NCBI GenBank assembly: GCA_030424545.1
Contig: JAUHWL010000010.1
Location: forward strand, 42,168 to 106,167
DNA length: 64,000 bases
From: Bacteroidia bacterium
GTDB lineage: Bacteria; Bacteroidota; Bacteroidia; Flavobacteriales; Schleiferiaceae
Direction: 5' to 3'
The translations under genes and the position numbers were made by a program. Shown here one piece after another: positions 53,345 to 61,993 of the stretch (position 1 is its first letter; every line of letters starts with the position of its first letter). Below the pieces are notes generated by a model that was not told the DNA's origin, ran no database searches, and saw only the letters and a list, made by a program, of their open reading frames with translations.

Positions 53345-54901
53345 TTATAAAATTGCCTGAGGCAATACTTTTCTGGTCCATGTTTTAAAACGTTTGGCTC
53401 TGCTAACCTCACTGTCAGGATTAAAATCAGGTGTAATTCTCCATGCGTTTTCTGGTAACATTTCTAATTCCATACCTTTTAAAACCGACTGGGTAACTTT
53501 TACAGAAGGAATAATTACGATGCACTCTGTGTTTAAATTGGTGCTTCTGGGGTCTAAATTAAATGTGCCAATAACGGTTGCTTTTCCATCTATAACCATG
53601 GTTTTTGCATGCAAACCAAAAATCGGTGAATGGTGCAGAGAATCTTGTAATTCGCCTGTCATAATTTGTTTGCGAATGGCTGCATCTGGTTTAAATTCGT
53701 AAACCTCAACACCAGTTTTTAGCAATTTTTCTCGGTTACTTTGGTAATTGCTAAAGGCTTCAACATTATCTGTAGAGGCTAAACTGTTGGTTAGAATTCT
53801 CACGCGTACACCTCTATCTACGGTTTCTTTAAATAAGGCTCTGCTTTCTTCTGTGGTTATTAAATACGGGCTCTGTATATCTAAAGAGGTTTTTGCATTT
53901 AAAACTAATTCGCTTAACGCATCTGTTGTTAAACCTCCACCACCAAGACCTTGCGTTTGGTCATTTTTACCAGGTTTATCTGAGATAAATGAAACATCTT
54001 TTACCCAAATTAATTCTCCAGAAGATTGAAGTTTTTTAAAAACTTCGGGTAGTTTTTGAATGCGCGTTCTTACTTGTGGCCAAAAATTTTCTGGGTTGCA
54101 CGCGTATTCATGCAATCGTTCAAATTGATTAGAATCGTTTTCTTTATCAATTTTGTCTTTACTTAAATCAATTACGGGCACGCTTAGCGGATTGTCCCAA
54201 TATTGATAAAAAGAAGCAGAAATATCGGGCACTGTTTTGCCGATGAGCAATACATCTCTGTCTCTAAAGTTGTATTCGTGGTCGTAATCAAAATATTCAT
54301 CAGCAATATTTCTACCCCCAGTAATTGCTACTTTATTATCAATAATAAATGTTTTGTTGTGCATACGTTGGTTTGCACCTCTAAAATCTGTAATAAACTT
54401 TTTGGCTTTCTCAAAAATATTCTTTCCCAGATTTACACCAGGATTATAAATTTTTATGGTGATATTCTCATGAGAGTCAAGCGTTAGAATATCTTCTATG
54501 CCTGTGTTTACCATAATATCATCTACCAATATGTTTATTTGTACCCCACGATCTGCAGCCCGAACCAAATAGTCACAAGCTATTAAACCAACATTGTCTG
54601 TAGAAAAAATAAAGTACTGTATATTGATTGTTTTCTCAGCATATTCTGTAAGCCATGCGCGCGAAATCATTGCGCCTGCCCCGTCTTCTAAAACATAAAC
54701 TCCTGTTTTAGATTTCATAGAGTCGGCTACTAATGAAAGCTCATTGCTCAAGCTAACGTTGTCAACACGATGAATGCTATCGCAAAAGTGTGTGTTTAAA
54801 TCGGTAATTAAATCTTCTTTGTCATTGCATGAAAGAAGCGTTATTAGTGCAAGTGCTGTAAAGATGATTGGGGCAATGGCATTTTTAGATAGTGTTTTCA
54901 T
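53345..54901 (-). CDS. Phospholipase D-family lipoprotein (cardiolipin synthase-like)
   Basis: The 518-aa product has a lipobox (ALALITLLSC), so it is lipidated, unlike normal cardiolipin synthases. Two HKD motifs are present: MHNKTFIIDNKVAITGGRNI and GLHAKTMVIDGKATVIGTFN (H-x-K-x4-D). The C-terminus LNTECIVIIPS...FKTWTRKVLPQAIL lacks membrane helices. The size and layout match the PLD-like/ClsC-YmdC group. It may transfer phosphatidyl groups at the periplasmic face. It stands alone. Confidence 0.87.
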   Translation of the reverse strand: MKTLSKNAIAPIIFTALALITLLSCNDKEDLITDLNTHFCDSIHRVDNVSLSNELSLVADSMKSKTGVYVLEDGAGAMISRAWLTEYAEKTINIQYFIFSTDNVGLIACDYLVRAADRGVQINILVDDIMVNTGIEDILTLDSHENITIKIYNPGVNLGKNIFEKAKKFITDFRGANQRMHNKTFIIDNKVAITGGRNIADEYFDYDHEYNFRDRDVLLIGKTVPDISASFYQYWDNPLSVPVIDLSKDKIDKENDSNQFERLHEYACNPENFWPQVRTRIQKLPEVFKKLQSSGELIWVKDVSFISDKPGKNDQTQGLGGGGLTTDALSELVLNAKTSLDIQSPYLITTEESRALFKETVDRGVRVRILTNSLASTDNVEAFSNYQSNREKLLKTGVEVYEFKPDAAIRKQIMTGELQDSLHHSPIFGLHAKTMVIDGKATVIGTFNLDPRSTNLNTECIVIIPSVKVTQSVLKGMELEMLPENAWRITPDFNPDSEVSRAKRFKTWTRKVLPQAIL

Positions 54902-55202
54902 GGAAAATTAATTTATCGGAAATGTACATTACATCCTTGAAAAGATAAACTTCTAGATATAATGTATCATTATTTGAATTTGATAATCAATATGAATTAT
55001 CAGTTGCTGAATACATTTTAGCTTGAAGGCTAGGGGGTTATTTGGGTGTAAGGGTTTGCATTATATCAACGATAGCACGTCAATTTTAAAGCTATTTATT
55101 TCTAGTACGTTATGATGTTCGAATCTAAAGTAGTTCGAACCGAAAGAGTTAATTCTGTAATCTTTGAAATTGCCCAACAGGCAGGCGTTACAGAACATAA
55201 AA
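54902..55202. other. Intergenic spacer without a supported gene
   Basis: AT-rich sequence between the PLD lipoprotein and the tRNA terminator. A short plus-strand frame from about 55110 (starting MMFESKVVRT) reads into the antisense of the tRNA and ends GPPGLEPGTT, a typical artefact of tRNA antisense translation. I see no other feature. Confidence 0.5.
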
Positions 55203-55242
55203 AAACGGGAACAATCGAATTTGATATCGATTATTCCCGTTT
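55203..55242 (-). terminator. Terminator of the tRNA gene
   Basis: On the minus strand the stem AAACGGGAA.AATCGA pairs with TCGATT.TTCCCGTTT with one internal mismatch and an 8-nt loop, followed by a T-run. Confidence 0.75.
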
Positions 55243-55318
55243 GGTGGGCCCACCAGGGCTCGAACCTGGGACCACCTGATTATGAGTCAGGTGCTCTAAC
55301 CAACTGAGCTATAGGCCC
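55242..55318 (-). tRNA. tRNA with CAT anticodon, probably tRNA-Ile2 (TilS substrate) rather than tRNA-Met
   Basis: The minus strand gives a full cloverleaf starting GGGCCTATAGCTCAGTTGG, with anticodon loop CTCATAA (anticodon CAT) on a 5-bp stem, a GGTTCGAGCC T-arm, a 7-bp acceptor stem and an encoded CCA end. Acceptor pairs C4-G69 and C5-G68 are the determinants that TilS uses to convert C34 to lysidine in tRNA-Ile2, and the GGGCC start resembles tRNA-Ile(GAT). An automatic call may read elongator tRNA-Met. It is not an initiator tRNA: the anticodon stem lacks the three G-C pairs. Confidence 0.9.
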
Positions 55319-55465
55319 GAAAATTAGGGCTGCGAATATAGAAAAATGTAAAATAATAAGTAGAAAAATTTTCTTTAGTTTTAAAGATGATTTTTCCTCT
55401 TCTGCAAGAGTCAAAAGCAAATATTTGGTTTATTTAAGCATTTCAAATTCATCCATAGTTATTCC

Positions 55466-56506
55466 GTGAAGGTTACGTTAGGTTTTTCAATTATCTTTTT
55501 TTTATTGTGTGTTAAATTGGGTTTTGGTCAGAATACAGAACCAGATTTTGATACCAATTACATTGAAACATTTAGAGATAAACTAATAATTACTGCAGTA
55601 TCTGCTCTAAATACCAACTCAATATCAGTTACCGATAAACAAGGAGAAGATGTTGTTTTTAGCACCAACGTTCCGTTGAGTTTTGGCTTGGCCTTGGATT
55701 ATAAGTGGCTTACCGCAGAATACACAAGTTCTTTTGGTGCTTCGGGTGATGAACGTTTTGGCAAAACAGAAATGCGTAGCCTTGGTTTTGGTATAACCTC
55801 ACGAAAAATTTGGTTCAGAAATTTTTATCAAAAATCTAGTGGCTATTATGTTCAAAACCCAGAGTATTTTATTCCTGACTTTGATCCAGAAAACGACCTT
55901 TATCCGCACCGTGCGGATGTATCTACATCAATATATTTTGCCTCTTTAAACTACGGGTTTAATTATAAAAAGTTTAGCAACATGGCTTCTTTATGGCAAT
56001 TAGAAAGGCAGAAAAAAAGCGCTGGTAGTTTAACTGCTGGTTTAGCCTTCTCCTATTCTACCTTTAACGCGGATAGTGTTTTAATACCTTACGCATTGCA
56101 TGCAAGTTTTGAATCGGAGTCTATTTTAACGGGTTATTACTATACCATGATTGGTGCTAACCTTGGGTATTTATACACATTTGCCTTTGGTAAGAAGCAT
56201 AAGCTGTTTCTTTCTTTGGCTTTGGTGCCGGGCTTATCTTACCAAACTGGCAAAGCTTTTAAAGAGGATGGAAGCAGTTTTGGCAGACAGTCAGGTATAG
56301 GTGTTCATGGAGAAGGAAGGGTAATAGTTGGCTTTAATGGAGACGATTGGTATACTTCTGTTAGTGGAGTTTCTTACGTGGTTTCAAACAGTATTTCAGA
56401 GTATAACCCTATGGTATTGGGGTATAATTTTTTTAGAGTTGTGGTAGGAATAAAGATAAAAGTGCCCGAATCTAAATCTGCATTTTTAAAGAAAGTTGGC
56501 CTTTAA
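55466..56506 (+). CDS. DUF4421 domain-containing protein, copy 1
   Basis: The product is 346 aa from GTG, with a signal peptide ending near FGQN. The family signature is DFDTNYIETFRDKLIITAVS, then SFGLALDYKWLTAEYTSSFG and GFGITSRKIWFRNFYQKSSG. The rest alternates like a beta-barrel and includes LALVPGLSYQTGKAF. DUF4421 proteins are Bacteroidota outer-membrane proteins of unknown function. A paralogue follows 91 nt downstream. Confidence 0.82.
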   Translation: MKVTLGFSIIFFLLCVKLGFGQNTEPDFDTNYIETFRDKLIITAVSALNTNSISVTDKQGEDVVFSTNVPLSFGLALDYKWLTAEYTSSFGASGDERFGKTEMRSLGFGITSRKIWFRNFYQKSSGYYVQNPEYFIPDFDPENDLYPHRADVSTSIYFASLNYGFNYKKFSNMASLWQLERQKKSAGSLTAGLAFSYSTFNADSVLIPYALHASFESESILTGYYYTMIGANLGYLYTFAFGKKHKLFLSLALVPGLSYQTGKAFKEDGSSFGRQSGIGVHGEGRVIVGFNGDDWYTSVSGVSYVVSNSISEYNPMVLGYNFFRVVVGIKIKVPESKSAFLKKVGL

Positions 56507-56597
56507 TTTAACGGTTGAAAAGTCTATCATTTCCATCTAGTTTTATTTAATTTTTACATGACATTTGCTAGAATGTCTTACCTGTGGTGAATTAATA

Positions 56598-57638
56598 ATG
56601 AAATTTATTAGAACGGTCTTAGTGTTAGTATTTGTAACTATAGGTTACGGTGCCTTTGGTGAGAATGATTCTATCAAAAGGAAAAACCAGCTAGACACAA
56701 ATTATATCCTAGATTTTAGCAATAAGCTTAGTTTAAGTTTGGTTGTAGAAGCTAAGCAGAGCGTATTGAGCATTTTGGCGCCAAGTGGTAAAATTGTGTA
56801 TTACAAGACCAATCAACCATTACCTAATTATGGAGTTATGCTTTCGCATAAATGGCTCAACTTTTCTGTGTCTTTCCCAATACCAGGCATAAGTTTTACA
56901 AGTCCAGAAAAAGGGTCTACCAAAAGCTTGTTTCTTGGGCTCGGTTATACCGGTAGAAAACTATACATGCGCAATTTTTTTGAAAAACATCAGGGCTACT
57001 ACATCAGTAATCCAGATGTTTTGTATCCTTCAATTCAAATTAATTCAGATTCTATTTATTTATTACCCAATCTAAAAACTACAACCTATTACGGCAATAT
57101 CTATTATGGATTTAATGGTAATAAATATTCTCACCGGGGTTTTATTGTTCAAAATGAGTTGCAAAAGAAAAATGCGGGCACATTTTTAGTAGGAGGAACT
57201 GTTGTGTATCAATGGATAAGTGCCAAAAACTTTTTGTTTTATAGTCCTGAGCTAGGAGAGCAAATCCAAGCGGTACAAAATTATACGTTTGGTGCAAATG
57301 CGGGTTATGCATATACATATGTGCCTAGTAAACACATAAATATTTCGGCCATGTTGGTGCCTGGCATTAGCTATTTAAGCGGCAGGTATAATCATAATGA
57401 TGTGAACAGGAAAAAATTTAACAGTGGTTGGGCATTAACAGGCGAAGGAAGGGTACAAGTTTATTATAGCCGAAACAATTATTACGCTGGATTAGGGGTT
57501 ACAAGCTATTTGGCTGCAGCTTGGTTAAGTAAAGAAACGCCAGTAGGAAGTATTCATAGTTATTTAAAACTAAATTTGGGGTATAGATTTAAGATGAAAC
57601 CAATTAAGTTTTTAAAACCCATTGGCTTATCTAACTAA
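56598..57638 (+). CDS. DUF4421 domain-containing protein, copy 2
   Basis: From ATG 56598 the product is 346 aa, the same length as copy 1; an upstream TTG at 56565 is rejected because the ATG begins a proper signal peptide (MKFIRTVLVLVFVTIGYGAFG). The family segments recur: QLDTNYILDFSNKLSLSLVV, YGVMLSHKWLNFSVSFPIPG, YTGRKLYMRNFFEKHQGYYI and NISAMLVPGISYLSGRYNHN. It is a tandem duplicate, diverged well below recent-duplication levels. Probably an outer-membrane barrel. Confidence 0.82.
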   Translation: MKFIRTVLVLVFVTIGYGAFGENDSIKRKNQLDTNYILDFSNKLSLSLVVEAKQSVLSILAPSGKIVYYKTNQPLPNYGVMLSHKWLNFSVSFPIPGISFTSPEKGSTKSLFLGLGYTGRKLYMRNFFEKHQGYYISNPDVLYPSIQINSDSIYLLPNLKTTTYYGNIYYGFNGNKYSHRGFIVQNELQKKNAGTFLVGGTVVYQWISAKNFLFYSPELGEQIQAVQNYTFGANAGYAYTYVPSKHINISAMLVPGISYLSGRYNHNDVNRKKFNSGWALTGEGRVQVYYSRNNYYAGLGVTSYLAAAWLSKETPVGSIHSYLKLNLGYRFKMKPIKFLKPIGLSN

Positions 57639-57696
57639 TAGTAAGCTAAGCAATTGCATTGGGTTGCAATTAAATAACTATTTAAAAAGTAAATAA

Positions 57697-58353
57697 ATGA
57701 AGCAAATCCCGCTTGATTATCATGTTATTTCTGAGCAAGAATCTAAAGAGCAAAGCGATGCCTTTTACAGCAAAATGAACAAGCGCAGAAGCGTACGGGT
57801 TTTTAGCGATAAAGCAGTTGATAAAGGCATTATAGAAAACATTATAAAAACAGCAGGAACGGCACCTTCTGGGGCCCATAAACAACCTTGGTTTTTTGTT
57901 GCGATTTCTAATAAGCAGGTAAAGCAAAAAATAAGAGAAGCAGCAGAAACAGAAGAAAAAGCTTTTTACAATGGCCGTGCATCCGAAGAGTGGTTAAAAG
58001 ACTTAGAGCCTTTTGAGACCAATTGGGAAAAGCCTTTTTTAGAAACGGCACCGTGGATTATTGTTGTTTTTAAACGGGTTTACGATATAACACCTCAAGG
58101 CACAAGTAAAAATTACTATGCCCAAGAAAGTGTTGGTATTGCTTGCGGCATGTTGATTTCTGCTATACATAATGCAGGTTTGGTTACACTTACACACACA
58201 CCAAGTCCTATGAATTTTTTGAGAAATATTTTAGAAAGGCCAGCACATGAAAAACCGTTTTTACTTTTACCAGTAGGCTATCCCGCAAAAAATACCACCG
58301 TACCAAATTTGGTTAGAAAAGCGGTAGACGAAATTTCTTTATTTATAGAATAA
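57697..58353 (+). CDS. Nitroreductase-fold flavoprotein, iodotyrosine deiodinase (IYD)-like
   Basis: The product is 218 aa. FMN-binding segments are MNKRRSVRVFSDKAVDKGII and GTAPSGAHKQPWFFVAIS. The IYD active-site lid is kept: Glu87 and Tyr91 in EEKAFYNGR and Lys112 in TNWEKPFLETAPW, which in mammalian IYD bind the zwitterion of halotyrosine. The THTPSPMNFLRNILERP segment is also typical. Bacterial homologues dehalogenate iodo-, bromo- or chlorotyrosine. General nitroreductase or flavin reductase activity is the alternative. It is followed 14 nt later by cardiolipin synthase. Confidence 0.82.
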   Translation: MKQIPLDYHVISEQESKEQSDAFYSKMNKRRSVRVFSDKAVDKGIIENIIKTAGTAPSGAHKQPWFFVAISNKQVKQKIREAAETEEKAFYNGRASEEWLKDLEPFETNWEKPFLETAPWIIVVFKRVYDITPQGTSKNYYAQESVGIACGMLISAIHNAGLVTLTHTPSPMNFLRNILERPAHEKPFLLLPVGYPAKNTTVPNLVRKAVDEISLFIE

Positions 58354-58367
58354 AAACACTCATAGTA

Positions 58368-59825
58368 ATGCAATTTTTACTAAATAGTTGGACTGTCGTT
58401 TTATTAATTATCTATTACGGTTTAATATTAGGGGTTGCCTTTGGCGTTGTATTAGACAATAAAAACCCTGCAAAAACCCTGGCTTATTTACTTGTTTTAT
58501 TATTTGTGCCCATAGTAGGGGTATTGGTTTATGTGCTTTTTGGGCAAAATTTAAGGAAACAAAAAATTTTTAAAAGAAAAGCTCTGCTAAATAATAAACT
58601 TGTTCAAGAATGGCAGCAAGATAAAACACAGGCGTACAAAGATTCTACCGATTTATTAAAGCGGTTTTTAAACGAGAAGATTAAAGTTGCCAATTTACTT
58701 CTGCGTAATGATGATGCCGTTGTAACCTTAAAAAACGAATTGAATGTTTACCATGAAACAAAAGAGATTTTTGCCTCTATGTTTGATGATATGCAAAAGG
58801 CCAAACATCATTTACATATAGAGTTTTATATAATTGATGAGGATGAAATTGGAAATGAGTTAAAAAATTTATTGATTAAAAAGGCCAAAGAAGGTGTAGA
58901 AGTAAGATTAAGCTTTGATGATGTAGGTAGTAGAAAGTTATCATTGAAATTTATTAACGATTTAAAAAAGGCAGGAGTAGAGGTTTATTCATTTATGCCC
59001 GTATTTTTCCCCTATTTAACGGGAAAAGCCAATTACAGAAGCCACAGAAAAATTGTAGTAATTGATGGGGAAGTTGGTTATTTAGGGGGAATAAATATTG
59101 CGGATAGATATACCAATAGAATTAAAAAATACGCCTATTGGAGAGATACACAAATAAGATTGAAGGGTGAAGCAGTGAAAGCCTTGCAAATGCACTTTTA
59201 CTTGAATTGGCATTTTGTTTCTAAAAAAGTTTTACCCATAAACGGCTTATACTATCCGGAAATTGAGACCGAGCATAATAACCTGGTTCAAATTGTAGCA
59301 TCTGGCCCAGACTCTAGTTGGCCAACAATTATGCAGGGTATAATTATGGCAATAAATACAGCCAAAGACTATATCTATATCACCACCCCTTATTTTATTC
59401 CAAACGAAGAGGTGGCTTCTGCCTTAGAAGTAGCCGCTTTAAGTGGGGTAGATGTACAAATTTTAATACCAAAAAAAGGAGATTCGCTTTTAACACAATC
59501 GGCAAGCATGAGTTATATAAAACAAATGCTAGATGCGGGAGTAAAAGTATTTAGGTACAACAAAGGGTTTGTTCATGCCAAAACAATTGTTGTAGATGAT
59601 GTTGTTGCTACCATTGGCACAACCAATATGGACAACCGAAGTTTTAATTTAAACTTTGAAATAAATGCATTTTGTTATGATAACAAAGTTGCAAGAGATT
59701 TAAAAAATCAGTTTATAAAGGATAAGCTTACCAGTGAAGAAATCTTGCTTAACCGTTGGAATAAAAGGCGTAGAACCAAAAAAGTTATTGAGAGCTTGGC
59801 GAGAATGTTTGCACCATTGCTTTAA
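58368..59825 (+). CDS. cls: Cardiolipin synthase
   Basis: The product is 485 aa. Two N-terminal helices (SWTVVLLIIYYGLILGVAFG; LAYLLVLLFVPIVGVLVYVL) anchor it, followed by two PLD domains with HKD motifs YRSHRKIVVIDGEVGYLGGI and GFVHAKTIVVDDVVATIGTT. The length and layout match ClsA. It makes cardiolipin from phosphatidylglycerol at the inner membrane. Its end overlaps the convergent patatin gene by 4 nt. Confidence 0.92.
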   Translation: MQFLLNSWTVVLLIIYYGLILGVAFGVVLDNKNPAKTLAYLLVLLFVPIVGVLVYVLFGQNLRKQKIFKRKALLNNKLVQEWQQDKTQAYKDSTDLLKRFLNEKIKVANLLLRNDDAVVTLKNELNVYHETKEIFASMFDDMQKAKHHLHIEFYIIDEDEIGNELKNLLIKKAKEGVEVRLSFDDVGSRKLSLKFINDLKKAGVEVYSFMPVFFPYLTGKANYRSHRKIVVIDGEVGYLGGINIADRYTNRIKKYAYWRDTQIRLKGEAVKALQMHFYLNWHFVSKKVLPINGLYYPEIETEHNNLVQIVASGPDSSWPTIMQGIIMAINTAKDYIYITTPYFIPNEEVASALEVAALSGVDVQILIPKKGDSLLTQSASMSYIKQMLDAGVKVFRYNKGFVHAKTIVVDDVVATIGTTNMDNRSFNLNFEINAFCYDNKVARDLKNQFIKDKLTSEEILLNRWNKRRRTKKVIESLARMFAPLL

Positions 59826-61993
59826 AACCAAAATCCTAAGCTTAAATATGTATAAACTTCAGAGTGGTTTGTTGATCCCATAACGGTTAATTGCATGGGC
59901 CCCAGAGCGCTGTTATATGCATAAGAAAGGCCATAACCGTCTAGTAGAATATCAGAATTAATCAAATCGGCTACAGTAGTTTCTAGTTTGCCTATGTTGG
60001 CAGAAGCGGTTACGTAGTGATTTTTATAAAAATTATAAAATATGTTGGCTTTTGCCGAGGCAAAGTTATTGCCAATCAATTCCATGTGTCTGTAACCTAG
60101 AAACGGGAAAGTAAAGTTGATGTAGTTCTGTCCCAGCCCTCCAACAAAAACATTATAAGGATAATGCAAATTACCTCCAATAGTTGCGGCACCGTCAATT
60201 CCAAAATCAAATCCAAACCTATTGCCTAAAGCAATTGCCTTGGTAAATGTTAAGCCAAAAATGGAGCTTGTGCTGTTAGAAACGTCCGTTTCGTAATCTG
60301 AAACAACATACATTTTTGCTTTCAGTTTAAACCCTTTTGTTGGTTTAAAAATTTCGTTAAATGAATCGAAATCTAAAAAGGCATGATAGATAAAATAAGA
60401 GTTGTTCTGTTTCTCAAAATCAATGCTTGGTATATCTTGAGAGAGGTCTACATTATCCCATTTTAGACCTGTGCCAATCGTATAATTATTACTAAATGTA
60501 CTGTGTAAAAAAGCGTCAATATTGTACGTTAAATAGGTAAATCTGTTTCGTGGTTTTTGATTTAAGTAAAACGTGGCATCAAATTGATTGAAATAGGCAA
60601 TTACACCTAAAGCTGGAATAACACCTTTTTGCACAATCCATGAAATAGACCCTCTGGGGTTTTCGCTTAAGGCTACTTCTGCCTTAAACGTAGCGTTAGA
60701 AAGACCGGCATTTAGGAGTGTATAATTGGTTAGTACCGCTATGCCAAAATCATCGTCATAGTGTATTCCAAACTTAAAACTTTGGTGAGAGGGCTTTTCT
60801 ATTAAGTTTACGGTAAGCGTATTTTTATTGTTTATTTTTTTATATGAAAAATTTACTTTTTCATAGGCGTCAGTTCCGTAAAGCCTATCTAAACCTGTAT
60901 TTAAAAATTTCTTGTAATCATATTCGCCTGTTTTTGTTAATCGCAGTATTTGTTTAGCAGCTTTTTCTTTTTTTCCTGTTGGTTCGTTAATAAACACACT
61001 GTCAACTTGAATTTTTTCTGGTGGAGTGGCTATACAACAATTTCTTATAGGCGCTATGTTGCCTTGTTTTTGTGCAGTTTCTTGTAATTGTTTAGCATAC
61101 AATTTTGTTTCTAAGTACCCCAGCTTTATAATAGAGTCTGAGTATTGATAATCATCTAACTTAAAAGGCGACATATTTGGGTAAACAAGTATGTCTGCTA
61201 ACGGTTTTTGCTCTTCAAAATAATCGGCATTCATAAAACTGCCTACTTGCTCTAATACTTGTATAATGCTGTTTAAATCTTCTTTTTTATACAATTTACT
61301 TTGCACGTCAATGGCTATAACATAGTCCATTTTTTTTTCATTTTTTAAAATGGCAATGGGCAAATTGTTTCTTACACCACCATCTACGTATAACCTGCCA
61401 TCTATTTCGTAAGGAGAAAAAAGCGAGGGAAACGCAACGCTGGCTCTAAGAGCGTTAGTTAGGCTGCCCTTTTCAAACGCTACGGACTCGCCCGTTTCTA
61501 AATCGGTTGCCATGCATAAAAACGGAATGGGCAGTTGAGAGAAATCGGTTACGTTATGAGCTTTCATTGTTAAAAATGAAAGCATGTTGACCATGTAATG
61601 TCCTTCATTGAATGCTCTGGGCAAGGTAAATTTCCCGTCTTTTATATTAAAACGCACTAAATACTTCTTATCATTTTTGTTTAAGAAAGGCAACCGGTTT
61701 CTTGGAACATCATCTGTAAGAAGCTCTTCCCAATTTACTTTTGCTAAGTACTCTTCAATTTCATCTACAGTATATCCCATGGCATACATAGCGCCAATTA
61801 CTGCGCCCATGCTTGTGCCGCTGATGTAATCTATTTTTATTCCAGATTCTTCTATAGCGCGAAGAGCGCCTAATTGTGCCATGCTTTTTGCACCGCCACC
61901 ACTTAATGCTAAGCCAACTTTAGGTCTGGTTTGGGCAAAAGCAAAAGCGCAATAAAAGGTTAGAAAGGTTAGGAGAAATTTTTGCACTGTCAA
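59822..61993 (-). CDS. Patatin-like phospholipase with POTRA and beta-barrel (type Vd autotransporter-like)
   Basis: The product is 723 aa. A signal peptide ends near AFAQ (residue 21). The patatin domain has the oxyanion motif LSGGGAKSMAQLGAL, the nucleophile Ser61 in GTSMG and Asp204 in VDGGVRNNLP, so the Ser/Asp dyad is intact. A POTRA-like segment lies at about residues 340-400 (KQILRLTKTGEYDYKKFLNT to LTVNLIEKPS). A BamA-like barrel from about residue 405 ends EVYTYLSLGFWF. This layout matches PlpD/FplA (type Vd secretion). The start is TTG 61993 (or GTG 61987), overlapping the uvrC stop by 4 nt. Confidence 0.87.
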   Translation of the reverse strand: MTVQKFLLTFLTFYCAFAFAQTRPKVGLALSGGGAKSMAQLGALRAIEESGIKIDYISGTSMGAVIGAMYAMGYTVDEIEEYLAKVNWEELLTDDVPRNRLPFLNKNDKKYLVRFNIKDGKFTLPRAFNEGHYMVNMLSFLTMKAHNVTDFSQLPIPFLCMATDLETGESVAFEKGSLTNALRASVAFPSLFSPYEIDGRLYVDGGVRNNLPIAILKNEKKMDYVIAIDVQSKLYKKEDLNSIIQVLEQVGSFMNADYFEEQKPLADILVYPNMSPFKLDDYQYSDSIIKLGYLETKLYAKQLQETAQKQGNIAPIRNCCIATPPEKIQVDSVFINEPTGKKEKAAKQILRLTKTGEYDYKKFLNTGLDRLYGTDAYEKVNFSYKKINNKNTLTVNLIEKPSHQSFKFGIHYDDDFGIAVLTNYTLLNAGLSNATFKAEVALSENPRGSISWIVQKGVIPALGVIAYFNQFDATFYLNQKPRNRFTYLTYNIDAFLHSTFSNNYTIGTGLKWDNVDLSQDIPSIDFEKQNNSYFIYHAFLDFDSFNEIFKPTKGFKLKAKMYVVSDYETDVSNSTSSIFGLTFTKAIALGNRFGFDFGIDGAATIGGNLHYPYNVFVGGLGQNYINFTFPFLGYRHMELIGNNFASAKANIFYNFYKNHYVTASANIGKLETTVADLINSDILLDGYGLSYAYNSALGPMQLTVMGSTNHSEVYTYLSLGFWF

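Noticed and set aside
55110..55275. Plus-strand frame starting MMFESKVVRT and ending GPPGLEPGTT
   Set aside because: The second half is the antisense of the tRNA and its terminator; GPPGLEPGTT is a familiar artefact. The first half has no recognisable relatives.
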